Source of the DNA: Myrmaecium sp. VS I D KN 1
Taxonomy: Eukaryota > Ascomycota > Dothideomycetes > Valsariales > Valsariaceae
DNA: 64,000 nt
Direction: 5' to 3'
Assembly (NCBI GenBank): GCA_019775845.1
Contig: JADQAV010000022.1
Location: 990,799-1,054,798, forward strand
Below the pieces are notes generated by a model that was given only the letters and a program-made list of their open reading frames with translations, was not told the origin of the DNA and made no database searches. Position numbers and translations under genes: made by a program. Positions 43,035 to 54,570 of this stretch are shown piece after piece (the first letter of the stretch is position 1; each line of letters opens with the position of its first letter).

Positions 43035-44547
43035 ATGGTTCAGCTTGAACGGTTTGCGGTGGAGCAAGTAAGTTCTGTCCAGAGGATTTCTCTTTCTCGT
43101 GCTCTGTCTGTTTGTTTGATGTCTGCTTCCCCGCGCTGTGGGGTTTAGTTGCTGGGCCCAAGATGGTATTGTTGGTGTGATCTCGTTTCATGGGCGTGTT
43201 CTTGGGGTATCCTTCTTTCTTTCCATCTATTTATACTTGTTCTCTTCCTGTGATACACTGGCCACATCTTTGTCCTTCCCCGCTACGATGAGTCAATGCT
43301 AACAGTGTCAAGTGGATGGACGAGTGGGAAAACTCGGCCAAATACAACATCGCGGAGACGTGTTGCGCCTCCCTCTCGCTGGAGGAGCTGCAAGCACTAT
43401 CCGAGGACAAGGAGGCCGCAAATCAGCCCATCATCAACACCTCCAAGCCACTCACCTACGGTCCCATCCGCGGGTCCGATGCGCTTCGCAACAACCTCGC
43501 CCGCCTGTACTCAGCTAAGAACGCCAACGCTCTCCCGCCAGACAATATCTTGATCACCAACGGCGCCATCGCCGCGAACTTCCTCTATCTTTATGCCAAC
43601 ATCGGACCCGGCGACCATGTGATCTGCCATTACCCGACGTATCAGCAGCTGTATTCGATCCCGGCCAGTCTGGGAGCGGAGGTTGACCTGTGGAAGGCGA
43701 GGCCGGAGAAGAATTGGGTGCCCGACATCGACGAGTTGAAGGCGCTGATCAAGCCGAATACCAAGCTGATCATCATCAAGTGAGTTCATCCTCCAGCGTT
43801 TCGCTCAATCCCTTCGTGCTAACCTCCTCCTCAAGCAACCCAAACAACCCAACCGGCGCGATCCTCCCCCGCAGCCTTCTCCAAGACATCATCGCCGTCG
43901 CCTCCCCCCAGTCCATCCCCATTCTCTCCGACGAAGTCTACCGACCAATCTTCCACTCGATCCTGCCCAACGACCCGGAATTCCCCCCGTCCATCCTCTC
44001 CCTCGGCTACGCGCACGCAACAGCCACCGGATCCCTCTCCAAAGCGTACTCCCTCGCCGGCATCCGATGCGGGTGGATCGCGTCCCGCGACGGGGCCCTG
44101 ATCGAGCGGTGCGCCCACGCCCGCCACTACACCACCATCGCGGTGAGCCAGGTGGACGAGCAGGTGGCCGCGTTCGCGCTGGCCCCGCACGCGATCCACC
44201 GCCTCCTCGCCCGCAATATCCAGCTGGCCAAGGCGCACCTCGAGATGCTGGACCGGTGGGTGATCAAGCATGACGACATGGTGGAGTGGGTACGCCCGCG
44301 CGCGGGCACGACCGCGTTCCTGCGCTTCCATCGCGAGGGCCGGGCTGTGGATGCGGTGGCGCTGTGCAGCCGGGCGCTGGAGAGCACCGGCGTTCTGATG
44401 GTGCCGGGGGACATGTGCTTTGGGCCGGAGTGGAAGGGCTATGTGCGGGTTGGGTTCGTGCAGCGGACGGAGGTGATGCAGGAGGGGCTGGAGAAGCTGA
44501 GGATCTTTATGCGGAAGGAGTTTGATGATGTGCCGTTGGCGGAATAG
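43035..44547 (+). CDS. PLP-dependent aminotransferase, class I/II
   Basis: Three exons (43035-43067, 43313-43779, 43836-44547) encode 403 residues. Exon 1 is just 11 codons (MVQLERFAVEQ) and its 245-nt intron is the longest accepted here; it joins to WMDEWENSAKYNIAETCCASLS. Fold-type I landmarks are clear: YGPIRGSDALRNNLARLY, TNGAIAANFLYL, NNPNNPTGAILPR (rebuilt across intron 2), LSDEVYR and the Schiff-base lysine in GSLSKAYSLAGIRCGW. The protein resembles the group often annotated as capreomycidine synthase-like in databases, but no arginine chemistry should be inferred from that label. The substrate is unknown. It sits 0.7 kb after threonine dehydratase on the same strand. Confidence 0.9.
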
Positions 44548-45114
44548 CTACTACCTTGGTTATTGGTTCACATTGGGTTTGTAGACCGTGTATTGTATAC
44601 CAGGTACTATATCTTCGATTACCTCAGTAGTAAAATACCGTCGACCTGTCCGCTCAAAACGACTTGCCTCTTCCGGCCTGGGCGGGGATGCGGAAGCTGC
44701 CCGAGGTGCCTGAGGTGCCTGAGCTTGCCCCGCCGTCACCCCCGCCCGCTCCGCTTTTCCCCTGCCACGGAGCGCTGATAACGGCGATAAGGCAGCCAAC
44801 GCTCCCCCCTCTCCCCTCCCCACCCGGCCAATCACGTCGAATCGTCGGCCGATCACGAATCCATCCTCACTCCTCCGGAACGCGCCTCGTTGCCTTTTTC
44901 CAATAATCAGCAAACAAAATCCATGCTCTTCTTGGTCCGGTGTTTTGGTCCGCGGATATGTCATCCGATTGAATCCTTTCTTTGTCCCTTGGATGTTTTT
45001 GAGTCATAGAGAACTTCCGCGTTCACATCCAGTTCCCGTCTCGCAACCATCTACATCCGGCTCCTCCCCAAGCTACTCACTACAGACGTACTAAATACCT
45101 TATACAAGTCCGCC
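44548..45114. other. Intergenic, promoter side of the MFS transporter gene
   Basis: About 570 bp. A 134-codon minus frame (44560-44964) has no motif. The last 100 bp before the transporter ATG are C/T/A-rich leader. Nothing else is recognised. Confidence 0.5.
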
Positions 45115-47084
45115 ATGGCCGCCAACGAGGGCCCAGCGCCCTCGGAAACCTCCCCTCTGCTTGCCAGACCGATCGATCACCATGACCACCACAATGCCCT
45201 CGAGCGCGTGACATCCCATCCGATCGACCCCAGCGGCGGCATCGTGCCCGAGGGCGCCGATCCGTATGATCCGGCTGAGGACGAGGACGAGGACGGAGAA
45301 GCAGCAGGAGACGGCGCTGATCTGGAGCGCCAGCGGACGACCGATTCGCGGAGGAAGGTGGACGCCGGCGTGCCGGAGGCGAAGGAGCGGTTGAGGTATA
45401 TTTTGCCTGCTATTGCGATCGGGGTGAGGACGCTTTCTTTTGATTTTTCTTTCTCGTCGTTGATGTCGCTGGAGTTTTTTTCTTCGTACTTAAGGGGAAT
45501 TGATGCTGACGGAGGAGAGGTGTGACTTCCGCTTGTGCGGGGATCGTGTAGGTTTTCCTCTCAGCGGCCGACCAGACTATCATCGTGAGCAGCTATGGGA
45601 TCATCGGGACGGATCTGAATGCGTTGAACAAGACGTCGTGGATTGCGACCGCGTAAGTGTGCCATTGGACGGTGGGAGCGTTGGATGATATCACATGGCT
45701 AATCCTCCTACCTTCGACGACGTGGAATGCCAGCTACCTCCTAACCCTCACCTCATTCCAGCCGCTGTATGGCAAGCTCTCCGACATCTTCGGCCGCAAG
45801 GCCTGCCTCCTCTTCGCCTACACCATCTTCGGCCTGGGCGCGCTGTTCTGCGGCCTGGCGCGCAACATGAACGAGCTGATCGGGGCCCGCGCCTTCGCCG
45901 GCATCGGCGGCGGCGGCATGACGACGATCGTGTCGATTCTGCTCTCGGACCTCGTGCCGCTGCGCGAGCGCGGGAAGTGGCAAGGCTACATCAACACCAT
46001 CTACGCGGCGGGCGCCGGCGCCGGCGCGCCCATCGGCGGCATCCTCGCCGACCACGTCGGCTGGCGGTGGGCGTTCCTGGCCCAGGCGCCGCTGTGCCTG
46101 CTCGCCTTCCTCTCCGTCCACTTCCTCCTCGACCTGCCGAAGCAAGACCAGTCGCACTGGAAGGACAAGATCCGCCGGATCGACTTCCTCGGCGCCGGCA
46201 TCCTCATCTGCGCCGTCTTCCTGCTCCTGCTGGGGCTGGATCGGGGCAGCAACGTCTCCTGGCGCTCGCCGCTCACCCTGGCTAGCATCCTCACCGCGGT
46301 CCCGCTCTTCGGCGCGTTCGTGCTGGTGGAGATGTACGTGGCCGCGGAGCCGTTCGCGCCGGGCCACCTGATCTTCTCCCGCGCGCTGGTGGCGTGCTAC
46401 GCCTGCAACTTCTTCGCCTTCGCCGGCTGGCTGGCGACGACCTTCTACGCGCCGCTGTACTTCCAGGCCGTGGGCGGGGTGAGCGCGACCCGGGCCGGCG
46501 TCCTGCTCATCCCGAACATCCTCACCGGCGTGAGCGGCAGCCTGTTCGGCGGCTTCTACATGCAGCGCACCGGCCGCTACTACTGGCTGACCGTGACGGC
46601 GTACGCGTGCCTGGTCGCGGGCGTGCTCGTCGTGACGCTGTGCGCCGGGGGCGTGGTCGCCTCGACGCCCGGCATGGTCCTCGGCCTGATGGTCTGCGGC
46701 TTCGCGAACGGCATCGGGGTGACGACCACGCTGATCGGGCTCATCGGCAACGCCGCTCACGCCGACCAGGCCGTCGTCACCGCCTGCTCGTACCTCTTCC
46801 GCAGCCTGGGCTGCGTCTTCGGCGTCAGCGTCAGCGCTACCGTCGCGAACCAGCTGCTGCGCGCCTCCTTACGTCGGGCTCTCGGCAGCGGCGATGAGGC
46901 GGAGGAGATCACCCGCCACGTCCGCCAGAGCTTGAGCTGGCTTGACCGCTTGTCGCCTGAGCTGAAGAAGGTGGTCGTGGACTGCTATGCGAAGAGCACC
47001 CGTGCGGCTTTCTTGCTGCAGATGGTCCTCGTGGCTGGGGCGGCGATCGCGGCGTGGGCGATTCGGGAGAAGCGGTTGAAATGA
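45115..47084 (+). CDS. MFS transporter, DHA2 family (probably vacuolar)
   Basis: Three exons (45115-45423, 45552-45652, 45734-47084) encode 586 residues. The N-terminal 95 residues are acidic and cytosolic, and carry SETSPLLARP, a dileucine-type signal common in vacuolar transporters of this family. The membrane part opens with VFLSAADQTIIVSSYG, then ATAYLLTLTSFQPLYGKLSDIFGRK, the MFS motif A loop. RAFAGIGGGGMTT and GAGAGAPIGGILAD (motif C-like) follow. About 14 hydrophobic segments can be counted, which fits DHA2. The layout matches fungal Vba-type vacuolar basic amino-acid carriers and drug exporters; sequence alone cannot separate them. Both introns have good GT..AG sites and restore the first two helices, which the 475-codon frame alone would lose. 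Confidence 0.9.
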
Positions 47085-47714
47085 GGGGGCTTGGGCAAAT
47101 GGTGGGCAATTGGAATGGAGAGGTCTTGAAAAGACAAACAAAATGACTTGCGTCGTTTGCTGTAGCTAGTTGGCGTGTTGAAAAGGTAAGTAAGTCACGT
47201 AGTAGATAGAAAGGTAGAAACTAAGGCTTGTCGTACGGGTGGGGAGAGGGAGATCGGGTTTTTAATGATGAACCGAACATTCTTGAGAATATGTGAGAGG
47301 AAAGGCAGGTGGGGTTTGGGATGGATCTTTGGGGGGATATTGTATACATACTATAGACTGGAGTCAGATCGTTGTTCTTCACTCACAGGTGAATCGTTCC
47401 TTCGGGCAAGGCTGAAGGGAAAAGAGCGATGATGCACCAGCCACACCCGTCTCCGCGTGTCCGCTAAAACCCCGCAACGGCGGAAGCTCCGCCAGGGGGA
47501 GCTCAGCCCACTATTTTGAGCTCCACCACAAGCCCTGGAGCTCTCCCATGTCATCATCAATTATTTAATCCATCCATCATCAAGCAACATTCGATACCCG
47601 CAAGACAAGAACAACAACACCACCATCACTACTATTACTACCACCAATACATCGCATAGAAGAAGAAGAAGAAGAAGAAGAAGAAGAAACCCCAATCGCG
47701 GTGAAGAGAAGAAA
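47085..47714. other. Intergenic, promoter side of the RTC5-like gene
   Basis: About 630 bp between two co-oriented genes. Apart from a GAA tract just before the RTC5-like start there is nothing recognisable. Confidence 0.5.
47658..47689. repeat. GAA trinucleotide microsatellite
   Basis: About ten AGA/GAA triplets end 25 bp before the RTC5-like start codon, so they are almost surely transcribed in its 5' leader. Confidence 0.9.
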
Positions 47715-49728
47715 ATGGGCCAACATGGCTCCGCTGAAGCCGGTCCTCCACCTACGATAGGTACGAAGCGTCCCCTCTCTTTTCTCTCACACACAATCCT
47801 CCTGCTTCTTATACAGTCCACAAGCTCACCATCACCTCGACCTACCCACAGAAGCCCTACACCACCACCTCACCCAACGCCTCACCTCCCACGCCTTCAG
47901 CCCCCTCGAGCTCTACACCTACACCCGCCTCTTCCGGACACACGCCCGCAACACCAGCAACAGCCCCTCCTCCTCTTCCTCCAGCAGTGGCGGGGTGCGA
48001 TACTGGGACGAGCGCACCCTCATCCACTTCCTCGGGATCCCGGATCCGCTGCTCGGGGCGGGACCGGTCCTGCACCGCCTCGTGACGTACCTGGCGGCGT
48101 TCCCGTTCCCGAGCGAGGCGCCTGCGATTTTGGAGGCGGAGGCGTTGTTGAGGGTGGTGGGGTTGTGTACGGGACGGTGGGCGCGGGTGGTGGGGAGGGA
48201 TTGGACAGAGGACAGGTGGAGGAGGGGTTGGTGGAGGGAGTGTTTTCGGGGATTGGCGGTGTTTGATCGGGGGTTGGTTGGGGAGGGGGGTGGGAAGGGG
48301 GTGGGGGAGGGAGAAGAAGAGGAGGATGGTGCTGAGGATGAGGATGATCTGGTGCTGGCGACGCTGGAGAGCTTGGGTGCGGACGAGGTGGTTCGGCATG
48401 GGGAGGAGGTCAAGATGCATCGTCACTTGATCGTGCCGACGGATAACTTCCTCCGCTTCCTGCAGCTGCTGTTGCTGATCGCGCCGCTGGAGCCGCAAGA
48501 GAGCTTGGCGACCTATGCGGCCGACTTGTCGGAGGAGCGACTGGACGGGCTGAGGAGGACGGCCGGGTGCATCCTCGCGTCGTTTGGGGTGGAGAGCAGC
48601 CATGGGATCACGTACAAGGTGTTCGACGCGGTGGTGTCCGCCACGTTACCGTTCCTGTTCGATGGGCTGAGTCCGCTGTTCGAGCATTTTCTATTTGATA
48701 CGGACTTGGACTTGTCGAAGCGCAAAGACTCCGCGTCCAGCCCGCCGCTGGAAAAGTCACCCGCGTCGCCTCAAACGCCTTTCAAACCGCTCCCACCGCC
48801 GGAACCGGTCCTCCGCGAGCCTGGGGAGATCCTCGATCACGCCGTCCTCAGTCAACTCTCCTTCTTCATCAAGGGCGACAGCCTCTTCCGCCGCCTCCGC
48901 CTCCTCTACTCCAGCAACGAGCACGGCTGCTCCATGGGCTCCTTCTCCAAAGCTGTCTTCAACTGGCGCTCCCCAACCATCCTCCTCGTCACCGGCACCC
49001 TCCTCCCTCCCACCCCCTCAGACGCATTCGAACGCACCTTCTCCGACTCCCTCCCACCCTCCCGCCTCCCCACCAGCCTCGCCCAACAACACCCGTCCCT
49101 CCCCGCCTCCACCCCCCTCACCTACGGCGCCTACCTCCCCGTCCCCTGGAAGCAAACCCACAAGACCCCCTTCGGCGACGCCGGGACGCTGCTCTTCCAG
49201 CTCGCCCCCACCCACGACGTCTTCCCCGCCTCCCCCGCCGCCGCCCCGCAGCACGACTACGCCTACTTCAACAAACCCCCCACCCACCCGTCCGGCCTCG
49301 GCTTCGGCACCCCGATCCCCCCACAGTCCTCGTCAACAACGCACTTCCGAAGCGGTCACGCAACCTCCGGCGGTGGCCCCATCCTCACCCCCGGCCCCGT
49401 AAGCCTCCACCTCACCGACTCCCTCGAGTTCGGCGCCTTCACCCATCTCTCCTCGGGCGGGGGCACCTACCGCCCTTCCACCCTCCCCGCCCGGCGTGGC
49501 CGCGACTGGCAAGACCGCTTCCGCGTCGACGCGCTGGAGGTCTGGGGTTGCGGCGGCGATGTGGAGGCGGACGCGCAGCGTCGCGCGTGGGCGTGGGAGG
49601 AGCGCGAGGCGGCGGCGCGTCGCCGGGTGAATGTGGGCGGCACGGGGGATGTGGAGGCGGATCGGGAGCTGCTGCGCATGGCGGGGTTGCTGGGGGGTGG
49701 GGGGGAGAGGAGTGGGGGGAGTGTGTGA
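47715..49728 (+). CDS. RTC5: TLDc-domain protein, RTC5-like
   Basis: Two exons (47715-47760 and 47852-49728) encode 640 residues. The intron joins MGQHGSAEAGPPPTI to EALHHHLTQRLTSHAFSPLELYTYTRLFR and then GVRYWDERTLIHFLGIPD, the opening of fungal Rtc5. The N-terminal MGQHGS has Gly at position 2 and Ser at 6, a good N-myristoylation signal. The TLDc domain spans about residues 365-585 (LDHAVLSQLSFFIKGDSLFRRLRLLYSS, MGSFSKAVFNWRSPTILLVTG, GTLLFQLAPTHDVFPA, SLEFGAFTHLSSGGG). TLDc proteins bind the V-ATPase. Yeast Rtc5 is reported at the vacuole membrane, where it promotes V-ATPase disassembly; the name comes from a telomere-capping screen. The Gly-rich acidic insert at about 155-180 is low complexity. 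Confidence 0.9.
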
Positions 49729-50221
49729 GATGGCTAGGTTGTCGTTGGTGTTGGTGGTGGTGTTTGGAGTAGGGTCGGTTGTGTGCCAGGCGGTGTTCTT
49801 TTTAGGTTTCCCGGGGTTTTTCTTTTTGGGTGGACTCAGCGGGGGAGGGGGTAGGTAGGCGTTGAAAGCGTGATCGCATCCACATTACTAGGTACATTCA
49901 TATCGGGCTGCGGCTGAAATTCGTGATACAGTGCCGCTGGCTCGGCCCTGGCAACAAGCACGGAAAGGGAGAAAGAAAAGAGAAAAGTGAGATTGTTTTT
50001 TCAGTCTGTAATTCCATCTCCTCAAATTCCTTGGATCATGCCTTTGATTATGCCCTCGTCCACTCGGTATGGGATACAGATCCTCGTCTTCTCAATGGCT
50101 TCTTCTTTTCAATTTCCCCGCCAATCTTCTCCTCCCCCGTCCTTGAGATCCCCGCCTCCCGTTCTCCCTCCCCCCCTCCCTCAAACATTCCCAACCCAAC
50201 CCGCTCTTCTCATCACCCCGT
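49729..50221. other. Intergenic, convergent
   Basis: This is 3' flank of the RTC5-like gene (+) and of the bL36m gene (-). No additional feature is recognised. Confidence 0.5.
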
Positions 50222-50697
50222 TCATCCCTGCCGCTGCTTATGCTTCGGATTCTTGCTGCAGATGATGTAGACGTACTTGCCGCCCTTCCTACGGACGCTC
50301 TATTCGGATCGCAAAGAAAAACAAAGACGTCAGCAGATGTTCGCGTACTCAGGACCTTTTACGCCCGAACCGCGATCCAGAAGTTCGAACTCACCTTACA
50401 CCCATCACACAACTTCTTCACGGAGCTGCGCACCTTCATGCCGCGGACGGGGTGCTGCAGCTGCGACAATACGCTCGCGGTGGGACTGGGCCGCAGGGAA
50501 GACAGGAAGAGCGTGGTGCTGGGTCGAAGGCGGGAGGAGAGTAGGTAGGAGGAGGAGGAGGAGGAGAAGGGGCGGGTTATCATTGCTGTCGCTGTTGCTG
50601 TTGCTGCTGTGGTTTGTGTGCGGAGGACGGCGGCGGGGCGGATGGTCTGGAGGAGGCTGCCGCCGCGGCGGAGGAGGAGGTGATGGAGGAGGGACAT
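50222..50697 (-). CDS. RTC6: Mitochondrial ribosomal protein bL36m
   Basis: Two exons (50697-50395 and 50299-50222) encode 126 residues. The first 85 are a Ser/Thr/Arg/Leu-rich mitochondrial presequence without acidic residues. The mature part is MKVRSSVKKLCDGCK joined across a 95-nt intron to SVRRKGGKYVYIICSKNPKH and a basic end. This is the complete ribosomal protein L36 with its C-x2-C..C..H zinc ligands. It belongs to the large subunit of the mitoribosome. The second exon is only 25 codons and is easily missed. I chose the ATG giving MSLLHHLLLRR, because a start 58 codons upstream would add an uncharacteristic His/Pro leader. Confidence 0.95.
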
Positions 50698-51532
50698 GGT
50701 TTGGTGCGTTTGCGAGGGATGTTTCGTTGGTGGGTGAGCGGTTGGTTTTTCGGTCGGGGTTCGCGCGGTTTGGAGGAGGGAACCGCGATTTGGTGAGTTT
50801 TGGGGAATGACCGGTTCGCTTCTTTGGTGTTTACTTTGGGTAGGAGGAGGCAGGTGCACGTCGAAATTCACACGACGCTGTGGATTGCCCGCGGGATGGT
50901 GGTGGTGGGTTGAAGAGGAAGATGTTCGGGTCGGGTTGATGTCGATCGGATCCTCCCGGTCTGGTCTGGCTGGATTCTTGGCGGGTTTGTGCGGAAGGGT
51001 GCCGGGATTGTTGTTGGCCTTGTGGCCTTAGGGTTCGGTTGCTTGGTCGGCTCCGCTTGACTTCTTTCCGAGGTGAAGGGCGCAGATTGCTTCAATCTAC
51101 CATGGTGGTGGTTCTTTCATTCATTCCGGTTGGGAAAGGATATACGATAGCTTCAATCTGCTCCTATGTACACGGGCGATCTGCACTCCTTCTCTACAGC
51201 CTGGTTTCACGCCTCACTGCTCGACAGCGAAGATGGTCCGACCACGTTCTTCTGCAAGCAGTCTTGTTCACAACGCAGCTGAGTATGATCGACGCAGTTT
51301 CCTACAACTGAAAAATGGGGCGTAGAAGAGAAATCAACCACCTAGGAAAACTGCAACGGATGGATTGAATAGGTCTCGTGTGTATGTTATGACCCTCCGC
51401 CGGCATGCCAATCCATACAGTACCTATCGGCATCTCCACCTATAACTCCAAGAAAGAACTTCCACTCCAAAACAGTAAACGCCTGATCCCGAACCTCAGT
51501 CTTTCCAAAGACGCAAACGTGCGATCCCCCGC
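50698..51532. other. Intergenic, promoter side of the bL36m gene
   Basis: About 835 bp between two minus-strand genes. Short plus frames have no motif. No repeat or RNA gene is visible. Confidence 0.5.
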
Positions 51533-51913
51533 TCAAGCACCGCCCTCCCTCTTCGCATACTCCTCCTCCATCGCCCGTCTATACCTCCTCCCCGCCTCCT
51601 CCTCCTCCTCCCGATCAGTCACGTCCTCAATACGGCGGTTCGGCACCGCGGCCGCGGCCGCGCCCTCGAGCCGTCTGTTGCTGCCGCCGTAGCCATAGGC
51701 GTGCGAGGCCGGCAGCTCGCGGCCGTAGCGGTCGTAGTGGCGCTCCTCGGCGACGACGGGCTCGCCCAGGGTCTGGCGGGCGGCCTTGACGTGCGTGCCC
51801 GTGGTCGGGTCGGAGTAGGCGGTCGTGACGGCGCGGTGGCCGGTGGTGTGGCCGTTGATGCTGCTGCTGAAGCTGGTGCTGCTGGAGAAGAAGAAGGATT
51901 GGCTGTAGGACAT
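51533..51913 (-). CDS. Small unrecognised fungal protein (126 aa)
   Basis: One exon starting MSYSQSFFFSSSTSFSSS. The N-terminus is a Ser/Phe-rich run, the middle reads NGHTTGHRAVTTAYSDPTTGTHVKAARQTLGEPVVAEERHYDRYGREL, and the end is a Glu/Arg-rich helix (DREEEEEAGRRYRRAMEEEYAK). The GHR...YSDP.G...GEPV..E.R.YD..GRE pattern is distantly like the tail of myeloid-leukaemia-factor proteins, but this is only an impression. There is no signal peptide or membrane span. The frame is open a further 65 codons upstream, but that part is Asn/His/Thr-rich leader, and the chosen ATG gives the compact conserved-looking protein. Confidence 0.65.
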   Translation of the reverse strand: MSYSQSFFFSSSTSFSSSINGHTTGHRAVTTAYSDPTTGTHVKAARQTLGEPVVAEERHYDRYGRELPASHAYGYGGSNRRLEGAAAAAVPNRRIEDVTDREEEEEAGRRYRRAMEEEYAKREGGA

Positions 51914-52958
51914 GATGAGTGGTGGATGTGAGTTATGTTGCTTTTTCTTGCAGCAGCGGGTGTGGGTGGTATGGGTTTGGAGATGGTTGTTTGTTCGATG
52001 TGCGTGGTTTTGGTTCTTTGTGAGGGTTGATATTCGCAGGGGGTTGTCTTTGTCTATATATTTATATATTCCCCGGACGTCGTCTGACAGCTGTCGCACT
52101 CTCCGCATTTATCGAGCTTTCGAGAAAGGCGGTACATGACGCAAAGGTGAGCCTTGCGACGGACAAGCCGGTTTGATTGGACGGTGGGGCGCATGTGGAA
52201 GGGCGGGGGGAGAGCAACCAGTGCAACGGCAGTCTAGACTTGCCAAGCAACGGTGCGACGGTTGTCTCCGGGATTGTCCTTCGTTTAGCCTCAGGCCTCA
52301 GGCCTCAGGGGAAGGGGATGTCGGGGTCAACAGTCCAGGCGTCCCCCGGTCCCGCATGGCAACCGAACCGTCACAACAAAGCGGACCGATTAACGCTGCT
52401 ACACCTACAACAATACACGTTGGCCGCCCTCTCTTTTTCTCTCCCCTTACTGCGGCTGTGTGCCCGTGACCATGCGTCGTCCTTCCTCACACCTTGGCGC
52501 CGCCCTGGGGGCTGAGGACAAAGGCGCGTACAGCAGGGACCGTGGATCGGAACGGCTTGGTTGGACGTGAACGCAGGTCGACCAGGGACCTATCGAAGCT
52601 TTTCCTTCCCATCCCCTCGAGGCCCCCCAGAGCGGTTAGCCAGCGGACATCAAACAGGTGCCCGCCTATGGCTTCTCTTCGCGCTATTGTCGGGCCTCCT
52701 CGTTTCTTTATATAGACTCCTTCTTCCCGGACGGGAAGCATTGACCCTGGCTGGATCCAGACCTGTCCCTCCATCTTGCTTCCCTCTTCATGATCGACGC
52801 GCCTGCATCTTTTCTTCTTCGGTCCTGGATCTCTCTTTTCACACTTATCTCATCCTTTTACTCTATCCATCCTTTCCCCTTCCCTCTCTCTCTCGAATTC
52901 ACAACTTGATTCCTCAGTTTCACTCTCAAACCCTTTCACCCTCAGCTTGATCTCGAAG
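51914..52958. promoter_or_regulatory. Divergent region before the cysteine-rich protein gene
   Basis: About 1 kb between divergent starts. The 160 bp before 52959 are strongly pyrimidine-rich (CTTTTACTC, CCTCTCTCTCTC), the usual fungal leader or promoter style. An ATG at about 52791 opens a 39-codon frame with a hydrophobic run, but it has no usable splice donor. Confidence 0.45.
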
Positions 52959-53825
52959 ATGACAGGCCTCCAAGTAATATCGTACAACACCTCCCCCAGC
53001 TGCGGCGCCAACCCCTCTTTCCTCCCCGGCCTTCCAACCCTCTCCATCCTCGTCCCCACCGGCCAAATCTGCTTCACACCCTCCCACGGCACCTACGCCG
53101 CCTCGCGCTTCCACTCCTGCTGCGGCGAATGGCCCAGCGCCAACATCACCATTGCAACCACCGACATCGACGACCACCACTCCACCAGCTGTCTAACCTA
53201 CTGCGTCCTCCCAGAAGACGCGCTGGCCGACTTCCAAACCTGCCTCGCCGCCTCCGAAACACCCTTCCAGCTCTTCTGCCGTCCCACCGAGCCCGAGCGG
53301 CCTACCCCATCCCCCCCGCTGCGCTACCGCAAACCGCGTCCGCTGCTGCACGCGGACCGGCCGGCCGAGCCGGCGCGGCCGGACCTGCGCAAGCGTCAGA
53401 CGGGCCTGGAGCACAACCCCTTCTCGCAGTATCAGCCGGAGTCGTTGACCTGGACGGACACGACGCGGGCGCCGCCGGAGGAGACCACCGGCACGGGGCG
53501 GGATGCGGTGACGACATGCACCACGACGGAGTCGAGTCGGACGACAGTGGCCACGGCGACCGGGACTAAGAAGACGACGGTGATGGAGACGAAGGCTGTT
53601 TCTTCCACGGGGTCTCGAGAAGGCAGTGCTGGGGTTGGTAGTGTGACGTCTTCGACGACGGCAACGGCGACGGCGAGCGCGACGACCACGGAGAAGTCGT
53701 CGAGTACGTCCAGTCAGTCGGCGGCAGCGTCATCGACGACGACCGGGGCTGCTGTCCGGTTGGGCGTTGGAAAGATGGTACTGGGTGCCGTCGCTATTAT
53801 TGGCGCATTGATGATGGAGGGCTAG
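52959..53825 (+). CDS. Cysteine-rich protein with Ser/Thr-rich stalk and hydrophobic tail
   Basis: One exon of 288 codons. The first 115 residues hold nine cysteines (SPSCGA, GQICFT, HSCCGEW, TSCLTYC, QTC, LFC) in a spacing that suggests a disulphide-bonded extracellular module. A Pro/Arg-rich hinge with LRKRQ (a Kex2-like site) follows, then about 100 residues of Thr/Ser (TTCTTTESSRTT, TTTEKSSSTSSQSAAASS). The end is a short hydrophobic segment (MVLGAVAIIGALMMEG) like a GPI or membrane signal. No N-terminal signal peptide is visible from this ATG, which conflicts with the extracellular look; a missing upstream exon is possible. No family is assigned. Confidence 0.65.
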   Translation: MTGLQVISYNTSPSCGANPSFLPGLPTLSILVPTGQICFTPSHGTYAASRFHSCCGEWPSANITIATTDIDDHHSTSCLTYCVLPEDALADFQTCLAASETPFQLFCRPTEPERPTPSPPLRYRKPRPLLHADRPAEPARPDLRKRQTGLEHNPFSQYQPESLTWTDTTRAPPEETTGTGRDAVTTCTTTESSRTTVATATGTKKTTVMETKAVSSTGSREGSAGVGSVTSSTTATATASATTTEKSSSTSSQSAAASSTTTGAAVRLGVGKMVLGAVAIIGALMMEG

Positions 53826-54570
53826 GAAAGAGAAGGGGTCACGGCGGACGACGGTCAGTGTTGGAGAAGTTCCTTGGCCCGGACGGCCCGTTCCGTCCTT
53901 GTTTTCCCTGTTTGCGTACAGCCAGCGGCGTGGAGCGGTTCCATGGGTTTCCCTTTTTGATATCCCCTCACACATGCGTCTTTCCTTTTAATGGGCTTTC
54001 CGGGTTTGGATTGTTTTGGCTCGTCTTGGATCGGCATGGGAGGTAGGTACTTACCTCGGATTGGATAATTGGATAATGAGAGGATGGCGTCCTATTGGCT
54101 CTCAATTGTTTTTTCCTCCTTCTTGTATTTGTATACCTCGTCGCTCGACAACGGAGGTTAATAAAGCAGTTGCTGACGGACATTAATCAGTTCGCTTCTT
54201 GCCGTTACGTTAGGTAACTTTCTCCTGCATGTGTCAAAAGATTGGTTCGGTACTGAGTTTGTGCCTTGCAGCAATGCCCCGATCCAAAGTTCGGTTCAAG
54301 CCATGCCGTCGGGAACTCCCCCGCATCCCACGAGTGAACCCCTTTCGGCGGATGCGCGACTCTGATTGGTTCATGAGGGAAGGGGTCTGCCTCGAGCCTT
54401 GCTGACATCACACATCAAATGCCTACCACCTACCAGCCATTCAAGCAAACCTACAAACCAAACCCGACAAACATACATCAATCCGTCAGTCCCTTCTGAC
54501 CAACATCCTTCTTCGTGAAAGCAAAAAGAAAAAAAGAATAGACAACAAAGCCAAACCCGTACCAACACCG
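53826..54570. other. Intergenic, promoter side of the phosphoesterase gene
   Basis: About 745 bp between two co-oriented genes. Short frames lack motifs. Nothing else is recognised. Confidence 0.5.

Noticed and set aside
42586-43191. 201-codon minus frame before the aminotransferase
   Set aside because: Overlaps the real first exon and intron; no domain.
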